Source of the DNA: JAZDLX01 sp964538455
GTDB taxonomy: Bacteria > Electryoneota > Electryoneia > Electryoneales > Electryoneaceae
Assembly (NCBI GenBank): GCA_964538455.1
Contig: CAZIDZ010000008.1
Span: 1-64,000, forward strand
DNA length: 64,000 nt
Direction of reading: 5' to 3'
The first letter of the stretch is position 1, and the number at the start of each line of letters is the position of its first letter. A program made the translations under genes and the position numbers. Positions 35,023-43,083 of this stretch are shown here, piece after piece. Under the pieces are notes generated by a model. It did no database searches, was not told the DNA's origin, and was given only the letters and a program-made list of their open reading frames with translations.

Positions 35023-36042
35023 CTACGGCCTTGCGAGAACGATTCCCAGCGCCGTTCCACAGGTTGCACAGGACCCGTCATCGTTCACGCCGGAAGTGTC
35101 CACAGACCATCCCGAGCGGCGGATCGCCACCCGCCCGCAGTTGGGACAAACGGTGTCCGCACGCCGTCCGGAGGGGATGTTGCCCAGGTACACATGCCTG
35201 AGGCTGGTACGCGCAAGGTCCCACGCTCGTTCCATGAACTCGAGCAGGGTGGGAGGTTCCGTGGCAAGATGCCGTGGGAAATAGCGGGAAAGATGGAGCG
35301 GGATATCCGGGTTGACCGAAGCGATCCACTCCGCTATCCCTCTCACTCCCCGGTCATTGTCCGCCATGCCAGTGACCAGGAGATGAGTGATTTCGACATG
35401 CACACCTGCAGCGACCATCTTCTCGATCGTTCTCTGCACGACTTCGAGGCGGCCTTTCGATCCCTTTTTGTAGAGCTGGGGGTCGGAGAACTTGAGATCG
35501 ACATTCGCGGCGTCGATCAACGGGAGCAGTTCATCCAGAGGAGCCTCGTCCACGTAGCCGTTCGTCACGAGAACATTCACTCCCCCCGCCTCGCGCACGA
35601 GCGGCGCCGTGTCGCGGATGGTCTCGAACCAGATCAGCGGTTCGGAGTAGGTGTAGGCGAGACCCACCGACTCCCCCGCGAGAGCCCGTGAGGCGAGAAT
35701 TTCCGGGGAAACGTAGTGAGTGGGAGCATCAAACTGGCTGATATCGCAGTTCTGGCACCACCTGCAGCGCAGGTTGCAGCCGTTCGGCCCGGTGGAGGCG
35801 ATCACCGTTCCAGGCAGGAAGTGATAGAGCGGCTTTTTCTCTATGGGATCATGGTGAAAGCTGACGACTCTGCCATAGTTGAGCGCCACCAGCTCCCCGT
35901 CCACCACTCCCCGTCCGCGGCAGATACCGACCTGTCCTTCGGAGAGCTTGCAGTGGACCGGGCAGATCTCGCAGACGATCCTGTTTCGATCGACGCGGAA
36001 ATAGGGTACGGGAATTCTGGGTTGTTCAACCGCTCGCATCAT
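35023..36042 (-). CDS. amrS: AmmeMemoRadiSam system radical SAM enzyme
   Basis: Radical SAM protein of the AmrS family (339 aa), part of the widespread but functionally unresolved AmrS/AmrA/AmrB (radical SAM, AMMECR1, Memo) set. The SAM cluster motif is C89-N-L-R-C93-R-W-C96. An N-terminal cysteine group (C24, C27, C31, C41) and a C-terminal zinc ribbon (CPNCG ... CATCG) are present, as in this family. It overlaps the HIT gene by 17 bp. amrA and amrB are not in the window. Two adjacent ATGs (36042, 36039) are possible starts. Confidence 0.92.
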   Translation of the reverse strand: MMRAVEQPRIPVPYFRVDRNRIVCEICPVHCKLSEGQVGICRGRGVVDGELVALNYGRVVSFHHDPIEKKPLYHFLPGTVIASTGPNGCNLRCRWCQNCDISQFDAPTHYVSPEILASRALAGESVGLAYTYSEPLIWFETIRDTAPLVREAGGVNVLVTNGYVDEAPLDELLPLIDAANVDLKFSDPQLYKKGSKGRLEVVQRTIEKMVAAGVHVEITHLLVTGMADNDRGVRGIAEWIASVNPDIPLHLSRYFPRHLATEPPTLLEFMERAWDLARTSLRHVYLGNIPSGRRADTVCPNCGRVAIRRSGWSVDTSGVNDDGSCATCGTALGIVLARP

Positions 36043-36568
36043 CAGGCTTGTTCCTGATCGCTTCCAAGGCCGCTTTCAATTCCTCATAGGATTCCTGCAG
36101 CGCTTGGCTGAGCACTTTGGTCTCACCGATGGTCGGCATAAAGTTGGTGTCGCCGTCCCACCTCGGGACGACGTGCTGGTGGATGTGCGAATCGAGACCC
36201 GCCCCGGCGACCCGGCCGATGTTCCAGCCGATATTGAACCCGTGCGGCTTCATCGTCCGCTCCATCGCCTCGACGATGACAGCGGTGAGCAGGCCGATCT
36301 CCGCCCACTCCTCGGGCGACAGGTGCCGCGGGTCGGAGAGATGGCGCAGCGGGGCGATCATCACGTGGCCGTTGGAATAAGGATAGCGGTTCATCAGGAT
36401 TACCGCGTGCTCGCCCCGGTGCAGCAGCAGGTTCTCACGGTCCTTTGCCGGGTCCGCCGCCAGATGCTCGCAGATGAAACAGCCGTCCGCGCCGCCGTTG
36501 CTCTCCCGGATCCAGGCCATCCGCCACGGCGCCCAAAGACGCTCCAGTTTGCCTTTTCCCTCACCCAT
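36026..36568 (-). CDS. HIT-family hydrolase/phosphorylase
   Basis: Histidine-triad nucleotide-binding protein (180 aa) of the type related to Ap4A hydrolases/phosphorylases. The catalytic triad is H128-I-H130-Q-H132-V-V, preceded by a C30-x2-C33 pair that with histidines usually binds zinc. ATG 36568 is chosen because AGGAGG stands just ahead; the open frame to 36679 continues through a palindrome and is not credible. It overlaps amrS, so both are co-expressed. The palindrome at 36588-36636 lies immediately upstream and may affect expression. Confidence 0.9.
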   Translation of the reverse strand: MGEGKGKLERLWAPWRMAWIRESNGGADGCFICEHLAADPAKDRENLLLHRGEHAVILMNRYPYSNGHVMIAPLRHLSDPRHLSPEEWAEIGLLTAVIVEAMERTMKPHGFNIGWNIGRVAGAGLDSHIHQHVVPRWDGDTNFMPTIGETKVLSQALQESYEELKAALEAIRNKPDDASG

Positions 36569-36587
36569 CCCGCCTCCTGAATCTACT

Positions 36588-36636
36588 GGGACAGTATACT
36601 CATAAACGTGTTCATCGTTTGTGAGTATACTGTCCC
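36588..36636. repeat. Imperfect palindrome GGGACAGTATACTCA
   Basis: Arms GGGACAGTATACTCA..AAACG and CGTTT..TGAGTATACTGTCCC around a ~7-nt centre, 20 bp upstream of the HIT start codon. It may be an operator, or a member of the GGGACA palindromic repeat family. Confidence 0.7.
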
Positions 36637-36643
36637 TAATCCG

Positions 36644-36972
36644 GAAATTAAAAAGGGGACACTTTACGTTTAGGGTCAATCCTAGTTTAGAAAGTCATCC
36701 TGACGCGCCGAAGGCGCGAGAAGGATCTCTATTTTCGATGTAAGTTACTGATAAAACAAAGATTCTTCACTTCGTTCAGAATGACTGAAGTGAATCCAAT
36801 GAGCCGTCTATTTTCATCTCGCTTTACTGAAGCTGTTTTTATTGGTAGCAAAGGAAAATTCATCTCAAGATTGTCACTGTTCCGGTATTGACCCTACTTT
36901 TAATTCCGGAATCGTTTCGAATGCTGAAGATGTGATTAGGAAACTAAAAGTAAAGTGTCCCCTTTTTGATTT
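36644..36972. repeat. GGGGACAC-type inverted element with nested repeat
   Basis: Left arm with aaggggacactttacgttt (36651-36669) and right arm with aaaagtaaagtgtcccctttt (36943-36963). Inside lies a nested GTCATCCTGACGCGC..TTCAGAATGAC palindrome (36694-36785). The segment from about 36905 to 37015 is nearly identical to 40672-40783. No gene is seen in the whole 36680-37451 stretch. Confidence 0.7.
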
Positions 36973-36980
36973 CGCACATG

Positions 36981-37004
36981 AAAAAGCCGGACGGGGTCCG
37001 GCTT
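36981..37004 (-). terminator. Orphan terminator, copy of the fusA2 terminator
   Basis: Minus-strand AAGCCGGACCCCGTCCGGCTT followed by TTT, differing by one base from the terminator after fusA2 (40743-40766). No minus-strand gene precedes it within 5.6 kb, so it was carried here by duplication. Confidence 0.6.
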
Positions 37005-37451
37005 GATGTTTCAAGACACGGCTAAGTGATATTGCGAACCTTAAGCGGTTTATGGCAGCGAATAACATGAGGTCTTCTTTTGACTAATTGTATAGGAATC
37101 ATTACCAGGCTCTGAGAGAAAACACTTATTCAGAGATATTAATTGATCCGCTTGCGCAACGATCCAGCGCAGTCGTAGTATACTATGGAAATAAAACCTA
37201 TTCGGCGCATCGACGCTTGTTTACGAATTGATCGTAATGACTCCAACAGGAGCGGCGGAGATTGCCATGAATGCAGTTGGCTGCGAAGATAGGTATCGTA
37301 GACTTCAGGGAAATCCTTGCCCGCACACCGTTGAAACGATGTCCCACCCTGCTTCGATTGTATTCCCGATCACCTCGATTCTGACGCTAGTGGCGTTCTC
37401 CAACGTGGAATTATGCTTGTTAAATAAAGCACTTCTGACGGAGTGATATCG

Positions 37452-38510
37452 ATGGACAGGCGTTTCTTACTGATTGCCTGTTTGCTCGGCTTGTTGTTGC
37501 TGTCCTGCACGGAACCGGGGGATGAAGAACCACCGGTGAGCGCACCAAAGGAGTGGCATTACCTGGGTCTCGGCGAGGAGAGCGTCACCGCAATCGCCGT
37601 CGATCCTACTGATGAGAATATCCTCTACGCCGGGAGTGGTAGCAATTTCAGCGATGGAACAGTTGGCGGCATCTTCAAATCCGCTGACGGCGGCGCTGTG
37701 TGGGACACACTCATACGCGGAGTTACTGTCCGCGATATCGATTTCCACCCGAACAATCCCCGGACCATCTACGTCACCTGTGGCATCAACTTCCTGACCC
37801 CCCAAGGTCTCCTCCGCAGCAAAGATGGCGGTCTGTCCTGGGAGTGGGCGGATACGGGACTGCACCATGATGTCGAGGAGGGATTGTCTGTCCTCGTGAT
37901 CGATCCTCTGCACTCCGACACGATGTATCTGGGGACGAGCGGCGTCATGGGCGGGAGCCTGTACAGGAGCATCGACGGCGCCCGGACCTGGACTAGGAAT
38001 ACGAATATCGCCCTGGATAACGGTGTCACAGCGCTCGAAATCGATGCGGAAAGCCCAAACGTTCTCTTCGCCGGAACGGCCTGGACCGGATCAATGTTGA
38101 AGAGTACAGATTGCGGGGAAACCTGGACGCTGCTCGATTTCCCCGAAGTGGGTCTTGTCATGCAAATAAAATATGTATCGAATAACCCGCGAATGCTCTG
38201 CGTAGGAACTTCAGACTATGGTTTCTTTTACAGTCTCGATAACGGTGATGCATGGATGCAAGCAAATGAAGGGCTTCCTAACCCGATTCATGTAAATTCG
38301 ATTTGCGACTTGCACAATGACAGTCTCTACGTAGCAGCCAATTACAACGGAATAGGTGCTATGTATTCCAGTGGATTGGATTCTATTCGTTGGAATGTCT
38401 TTGATGATTCGCTTTTCAAAAATGTAAGCAATGTCTATACAAGTATTATCTATGCAGATTATAACAACACGTTATATGTCGGAACAAGTGGGATTTACGT
38501 TTTCAAATAG
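37452..38510 (+). CDS. Beta-propeller (BNR/Ycf48-like) lipoprotein
   Basis: 352-residue lipoprotein with lipobox LLLLSC (Cys19). The mature part has repeated propeller blades with the Asp-box-like pattern S-x-D-G-G-x-x-W (KSADGGAVWD, RSKDGGLSWE, RSIDGARTWT, KSTDCGETWT, YSLDNGDAWM), as in sialidase/Ycf48-type propellers. It lacks the C-terminal sorting domain of its neighbours. ATG 37452 has GGAG 8 nt ahead. Probably a surface- or periplasm-exposed binding protein; ligand unknown. Confidence 0.85.
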   Translation: MDRRFLLIACLLGLLLLSCTEPGDEEPPVSAPKEWHYLGLGEESVTAIAVDPTDENILYAGSGSNFSDGTVGGIFKSADGGAVWDTLIRGVTVRDIDFHPNNPRTIYVTCGINFLTPQGLLRSKDGGLSWEWADTGLHHDVEEGLSVLVIDPLHSDTMYLGTSGVMGGSLYRSIDGARTWTRNTNIALDNGVTALEIDAESPNVLFAGTAWTGSMLKSTDCGETWTLLDFPEVGLVMQIKYVSNNPRMLCVGTSDYGFFYSLDNGDAWMQANEGLPNPIHVNSICDLHNDSLYVAANYNGIGAMYSSGLDSIRWNVFDDSLFKNVSNVYTSIIYADYNNTLYVGTSGIYVFK

Positions 38511-38606
38511 CCATATAGTATCAAATATAAGTACTATTGCGGTGAGTCAGCAGTAAAGATTCATAAAACTCACCTCCTTGCACATATACAAGACAAAGGA
38601 GGCATT

Positions 38607-40565
38607 ATGTGTGCGAACAGGTTAAAATCGCCCCTGTGTAGTTTGTTATGCTTCATGTTACTGGCGGCTATGGCTTCAACAGCGAATGCACAGGAAACCA
38701 TCGGCGGCAAGGCGATCCTGCAGGGAACGTGGCAGGGCCGACAGATTGAGTATGTAGAGGGTGAGATCGCCATTATCCTCGAATCGGAAATGGGAACTTC
38801 GGCGGTGCAGACGTTGGTACAAGAATATGATGCAACCTTTCTCCAGAATTTTGACGGACAGGGTTGGGGATTGATCGAACTCCCCGAAGAAGCTGATGTC
38901 CTCGAAATTGCGGAGGAATTGGCAGAAGATGAAAATATCCGATCCGCTGAGCCTAACATGGTCATTCATACAATGGATGACACAAACGATCCCTATTACA
39001 CGGATGGCCACCAGTGGGCGCTGAAGAACACAGGGCAATCGCCGCCGGGAGGTACTTCTGATGCCGACATTGACGCGCCGGAGGCATGGCACTACACAAT
39101 GGGTGGTACGTCTGACACAATCGCCATTCTCGATACCGGCATTCCAATGCAGAACAATAGCCTATCACATCCAGACTTGGACGCATCAAGCAAATTTATT
39201 CTAGGACCGGATTATGTAGGAGATGGTAATAGTGTAAAAGACAACAATGGCCACGGTACTCACGTGACGGGAATCGCCTCGGCCGAAACAAACAATTCAA
39301 CGGGAATTTCCGGTGTAGCGGGAAACTGCAAGATTCTTGTCATCCAAGTGTTCAATTATTATGGCAGTGGAACCTGGTCCTATTTCTACAACGGGGTTGT
39401 TTATGCAGTGAATCATGGGGTAAAAGTCATTAACTTCAGCGGCTCAGGAGGCTCGAGCTCTACGGCCGAACTAGCCGTTGAGTACGCTGATGATCACGAT
39501 GTCATTCTGGTTGCTGCAGCCGGGAATTATGGTAGTTATGTCAGGTGGCCAGCAGCTTATTCCTCCGATTACTCCAACGTCATCGCCGTCGGAGCGACGG
39601 ACGCTGATGATAACATTGCGAGTTACTCCGACGTTGGCCCGGAAATAAACGTCGTCGCACCCGGTGGATATGGGGGTACGTTTGACAGCGACGACATCTA
39701 TTCAACGATGCCGAACTACACTGTTTATCTCAACATTTACTATGGCGTTTCTCAGAACTACGGTTACCTGGCGGGTACTTCCATGGCGACTCCTCACGTG
39801 ACAGGTCTTGCCGCAATGGTATTGGATATTTGTCCAAGCAAGACGCCGGCTCAGGTACGTGAGATCATCGAAAAATCTGCGGACGACTTAGGACCCACCG
39901 GTTTTGACACTACCTATGGCTATGGGCGGATTAACGAATTCTATGCTGTTGCACCGCCTGACGTACCGACAAACCTCTCGTTGACGAGGAACGGGAACGA
40001 TAATCCGGTCCTGGATTGGGATGCGCCTGCCGCTCCAGACGTAAAAAACTATCGTATCAAGCGCAGAATGCAGGGATTTGGCGGTGGTTTTACAACGACC
40101 TACTTTACGACAACGTCAACCACTTGGACGGATACAGACATATCGACCTACGGTACCTATTGGATCTACTATTCCGTTCGTGCAGAAGACTACACGGATC
40201 AATATTCATCCTACACCAGTGAAGTATCGACAAGATTCGACGGCGGGATCGGCAGCGACGGTTCAGGCGCGCAGATCGCATTGAATCCGACTTCGATTCC
40301 CGAAGAGTTCACACTTGACGCACCAGCGCCGAATCCCTTTAATGCATCGACAACGGTGAGGTTCGGATTGCCAGCGACCGGTAATGTGCGGCTCGATATT
40401 TACGACATTAGCGGCAGACATGTGACAACGCTGCTCGACAAGGAGTGCTCAATAGGGTGGCACACCATCAGCTGGAACGCGCAGGAAGTCGCATCAGGAA
40501 CATACTTCTTGCTTGCTCGCATGGGTAGTCAGGTTTGGAACAGAAAACTGACCGTCATCAAGTAA
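38607..40565 (+). CDS. Secreted subtilisin-like (S8) protease with type IX sorting domain
   Basis: 652 residues: signal peptide (to about A28), an inhibitor_I9-like propeptide region (about 45-122), the S8 catalytic domain with Asp176 (AILDTG), His216 (NNGHGTHVTG), oxyanion Asn307 (AAAGN) and Ser392 (GTSMATPHV), a fibronectin type III-like domain (about 450-545) and a sorting domain (APNPFN near 574, to the end). All catalytic residues are intact. AAGGAGG lies 4 nt before ATG 38607 and a clear terminator follows at 40587. Likely an extracellular or surface endopeptidase. Confidence 0.95.
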   Translation: MCANRLKSPLCSLLCFMLLAAMASTANAQETIGGKAILQGTWQGRQIEYVEGEIAIILESEMGTSAVQTLVQEYDATFLQNFDGQGWGLIELPEEADVLEIAEELAEDENIRSAEPNMVIHTMDDTNDPYYTDGHQWALKNTGQSPPGGTSDADIDAPEAWHYTMGGTSDTIAILDTGIPMQNNSLSHPDLDASSKFILGPDYVGDGNSVKDNNGHGTHVTGIASAETNNSTGISGVAGNCKILVIQVFNYYGSGTWSYFYNGVVYAVNHGVKVINFSGSGGSSSTAELAVEYADDHDVILVAAAGNYGSYVRWPAAYSSDYSNVIAVGATDADDNIASYSDVGPEINVVAPGGYGGTFDSDDIYSTMPNYTVYLNIYYGVSQNYGYLAGTSMATPHVTGLAAMVLDICPSKTPAQVREIIEKSADDLGPTGFDTTYGYGRINEFYAVAPPDVPTNLSLTRNGNDNPVLDWDAPAAPDVKNYRIKRRMQGFGGGFTTTYFTTTSTTWTDTDISTYGTYWIYYSVRAEDYTDQYSSYTSEVSTRFDGGIGSDGSGAQIALNPTSIPEEFTLDAPAPNPFNASTTVRFGLPATGNVRLDIYDISGRHVTTLLDKECSIGWHTISWNAQEVASGTYFLLARMGSQVWNRKLTVIK

Positions 40566-40586
40566 ATTGCCCGTTCCAAAATTCGA

Positions 40587-40615
40587 AAGGCGGTCTCAAT
40601 TTTGAGACCGCCTTT
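40587..40615 (+). terminator. Terminator of the S8 protease gene
   Basis: AAAGGCGGTCTCAA-TTTT-GAGACCGCCTTT hairpin followed by CCTCTATTT, 22 bp after the stop codon. Confidence 0.85.
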
Positions 40616-40636
40616 CCTCTATTTCCGTATGGGAGC

Positions 40637-40734
40637 AAATTAAAAAGGGGACACTTTGCTTTTAATTTCAGAATAGTTTCGAATGCTGAAGATGTGATTA
40701 GGAAATTAAAAGTAAAGTGTCCCCTTTTTAATTT
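40637..40734. repeat. GGGGACAC-type inverted repeat element
   Basis: Left arm aaaaggggacactttgctttt and right arm aaaagtaaagtgtccccttt face each other with a ~35-nt spacer that reads gaatgctgaagatgtgatta. The spacer, right arm and following terminator are duplicated at 36.9 kb. Confidence 0.75.
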
Positions 40735-40742
40735 CCCACATG

Positions 40743-40766
40743 AAAAAGCCGGACGAGGTCCGGCTT
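40743..40766 (-). terminator. Rho-independent terminator of fusA2
   Basis: Minus-strand AAGCCGGAC-CTC-GTCCGGCTT followed by TTT, 22 bp beyond the fusA2 stop codon. Confidence 0.8.
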
Positions 40767-40788
40767 GGTTGTTTCAAGGTCTGGCGAT

Positions 40789-42612
40789 TCAGCCCTGTTC
40801 GGCCGCGCGCTTCTCCTGGTACTCATGGATCAGCTTCTGCTGAAGGTCCCCGGGGACCTCCTCGTAGTGGGAGAACTTGCGGCGGAACATCCCCCGCCCC
40901 GATGTCAGCGAGCGCAGCGTGTTCGCGTACTTGTACAATTCCGCAAGCGGCACCTTGGCCTTGATCACCTGCCATTTGCCCTCGCTGTCCATGCTCGCCA
41001 CCTTGCCGCGGCGAGAGGAGATATCCCCCATCACGTCGCCCATGTTCTCCTGCGGGATCTTCACCTCGAGGTCGTAAATCGGCTCAAGAATCGCCTGCTT
41101 GCACTGAGCGAAGGCCTCACGGAAGCCGATGCTGCCCGCCATCTTGAACGAGAACTCGTCCGAGTCGACGGTGTGGTATTTGCCGTCGAACACTGTCGCN
41201 NNNNNNNNNNNNNNNNNNNNNNNNNNNNNNNNNNNNNNNNNNNNNNNNNNNNNNNNNNNNNNNNNNNNNNNNNNNNNNNNNNNNNNNNNNNNNNNNNNNT
41301 CGTGCTCGAAGCGGAAGGTCGGGTCGGCTTTGTGCAGCGTGGTGAGCCCGGCGGAGATCTTCTCCTCGTCGCCGGTGTTCTTGCTGCGGATGGCGGAGCG
41401 GATGATCGGTTCCGGGAATTTCGGCGGGTCCAGCACCAGCGGTTTTCCGGGAGCGGCGAGGGTGTCACCGGTGTTGGTGGAGCGGAGTTTCACCAGCACT
41501 CCCATGTCCCCGGCGGTGGCGTGATCGATGCCGCTCCGCTGCTTGCCGAGCGAGGCGAAGATCTGGTTGACCTTCTCATGCTCCCCGTTGCTCGTGTTCA
41601 GCAGATCGTCGCCGGTTTTGACCGAGCCGCTATACACTCGGAAAAAGCTCATCTCCCCGACATGCGCCTCCGATGTGGTCTTGAAGACAAGCAGCGCCGC
41701 CGGGCTCTCCGGATCGCAGGCGAGCTGAAGCTGTTCCCCGCTCTTGGAATCGCGGGCGGTTTCCCCCTTGCGATCCGCGGGGCTGGGAGCGTACGTCACG
41801 AGAAACTCGAGCAACGGTGAGACACCCACCTGCGCCGTCGCCGCGCCGCAGAGCACCGGGTAGATCGTCCCTTCAAGGATGCCTTTGCGCAGCCCCTGCT
41901 CGATCTGCTCCTGCGTGAGCTCACCCGCGTCGAAGTACTTCTCCATCAACGCGTCGTCGGCCTCCGCGGCGCGTTCGATCAACGATTGGCGCATCTTGTC
42001 CGCACGTTCCTTGAGGTCGCCGGGAATCTCCGCAACCGTGACCTTGCCGCCGTCGAAAGTGAACAGCTTCATGCTCAACAGGTCGACGATCCGGTTGAAG
42101 CCGGGTCCCGGGTTGACCGGGAAATTGATCAGCGCCGGGTTGGTGAAGCTCTCGTTCAAATCCGCGAGGACATCGTCAAATTTCACATTTTCCCTGTCGA
42201 GCTGGTTGACGAAGATCGCTCGCGGGATCTTGTCCTCGGCGGCGTATTCCCAGACCTGCTCGGTGACCACCTCGACGCCCGACCCGCCGTGGATGACGAC
42301 GAGCGCGAGGTCGGAAACCCGCAGCGAGCCCTTGACCTCGCCGATGAAGTCGCCGAAGCCGGGAGTGTCGAGCAGGTTGAATTTGACGCCTTTCTCCTTG
42401 TTCTCCGCGGTGAGCAGACTGGCGGAGATTGAGCTGCCGCGCTCGATCTCCTCTTTCAGGTGGTCGCTGTGGGTCGAGCCCTCCTCAACGCTGCCCATAC
42501 GGTCGATGGCGTTCATCGCGAAAAGCATCGCCTCGCTCAGGGTGGTTTTACCGCAAAAGCCATGTCCGATTAAACTTACGTTGCGGATTGCGGTCACAGG
42601 ATAATCCTTCAC
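40789..42612 (-). CDS. fusA: EF-G-like translational GTPase (EF-G2 type), interrupted by gap
   Basis: Elongation factor G-like GTPase. Start GTG 42612 is chosen because GGAGG is 4 nt ahead and the promoter -10 overlaps the alternative start at 42669. P-loop GHGFCGKT near residues 16-23; the switch-2 motif reads DTPGFGDF, lacking the catalytic His of DTPGH, and the base-recognition motif reads NQLD instead of NKxD. Domains II-V follow, but a run of 100 N removes the middle. Comparison with EF-G shows about 125 residues missing, so the gap should be near 375 bp. This divergent class accompanies a standard fusA in many genomes; its function (ribosome recycling or stress translation) is uncertain. 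Confidence 0.88.
   Translation of the reverse strand: MKDYPVTAIRNVSLIGHGFCGKTTLSEAMLFAMNAIDRMGSVEEGSTHSDHLKEEIERGSSISASLLTAENKEKGVKFNLLDTPGFGDFIGEVKGSLRVSDLALVVIHGGSGVEVVTEQVWEYAAEDKIPRAIFVNQLDRENVKFDDVLADLNESFTNPALINFPVNPGPGFNRIVDLLSMKLFTFDGGKVTVAEIPGDLKERADKMRQSLIERAAEADDALMEKYFDAGELTQEQIEQGLRKGILEGTIYPVLCGAATAQVGVSPLLEFLVTYAPSPADRKGETARDSKSGEQLQLACDPESPAALLVFKTTSEAHVGEMSFFRVYSGSVKTGDDLLNTSNGEHEKVNQIFASLGKQRSGIDHATAGDMGVLVKLRSTNTGDTLAAPGKPLVLDPPKFPEPIIRSAIRSKNTGDEEKISAGLTTLHKADPTFRFEHXXXXXXXXXXXXXXXXXXXXXXXXXXXXXXXXXXATVFDGKYHTVDSDEFSFKMAGSIGFREAFAQCKQAILEPIYDLEVKIPQENMGDVMGDISSRRGKVASMDSEGKWQVIKAKVPLAELYKYANTLRSLTSGRGMFRRKFSHYEEVPGDLQQKLIHEYQEKRAAEQG
41200..41299. other. Assembly gap (100 N) inside fusA2
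   Basis: Nominal 100-base gap. The flanking coding sequence resumes after domain III/IV, so the true missing length is several hundred bases and the apparent in-frame continuity is accidental. Confidence 0.95.
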
Positions 42613-42668
42613 GATACCTCCAAGAAACGACGGGATTGTTGTTCGCGGCTGCAGGGCCAAGACAGGCA

Positions 42669-42697
42669 AAGATACACGAGAGGCCCGGATACGTCAA
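42669..42697 (-). promoter_or_regulatory. Promoter of fusA2
   Basis: Minus-strand -35 TTGACG (42697-42692), 17-bp spacer, -10 TATCTT followed by TG (42674-42669), leaving a ~50-nt leader before GTG 42612. The 42670-43083 interval otherwise shows no gene. Confidence 0.7.
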
Positions 42698-43083
42698 CCC
42701 CACCCACTCCCGGCAGAATCCCGGAAATAGCGGCGAAAACAGGACCGGGGATTTTCAACCGGCGCGGACACTGTCGCGTTCCGATTCATAGGCTCGAGGG
42801 GTTGGAATAAGGGGAATTCAAGCGGCCTGAAACCTCAATCCCGACTCCGGGGTACCGCACGGAGAACAAGAATTTATGGTCTTAGAACGCGATAACTTCG
42901 TATTTTTTGTGATTGTTGCATCGCCGTCAAAGGATAGCCGGGCGTGAACGAAGCGCAGAACCATCGGTGACAAGGCTCACACGTTCTTGGCATTGAAGGA
43001 TTTATACTATTTTGTATTCCAAAAGGGGCAGGTTTTCAATCCGGAAGGGATGAGTGCAGCCGGATTTGAGGTGGAGATCGGAG

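Noticed and set aside
36569..36679. N-terminal extension of the HIT protein
   Set aside because: Would be translated from a palindrome and a GGGGACAC repeat; AGGAGG marks the later ATG.
37228..37446. 72-codon plus-strand frame before the propeller lipoprotein
   Set aside because: No ribosome site or family; ends at the real gene's ribosome-binding region.
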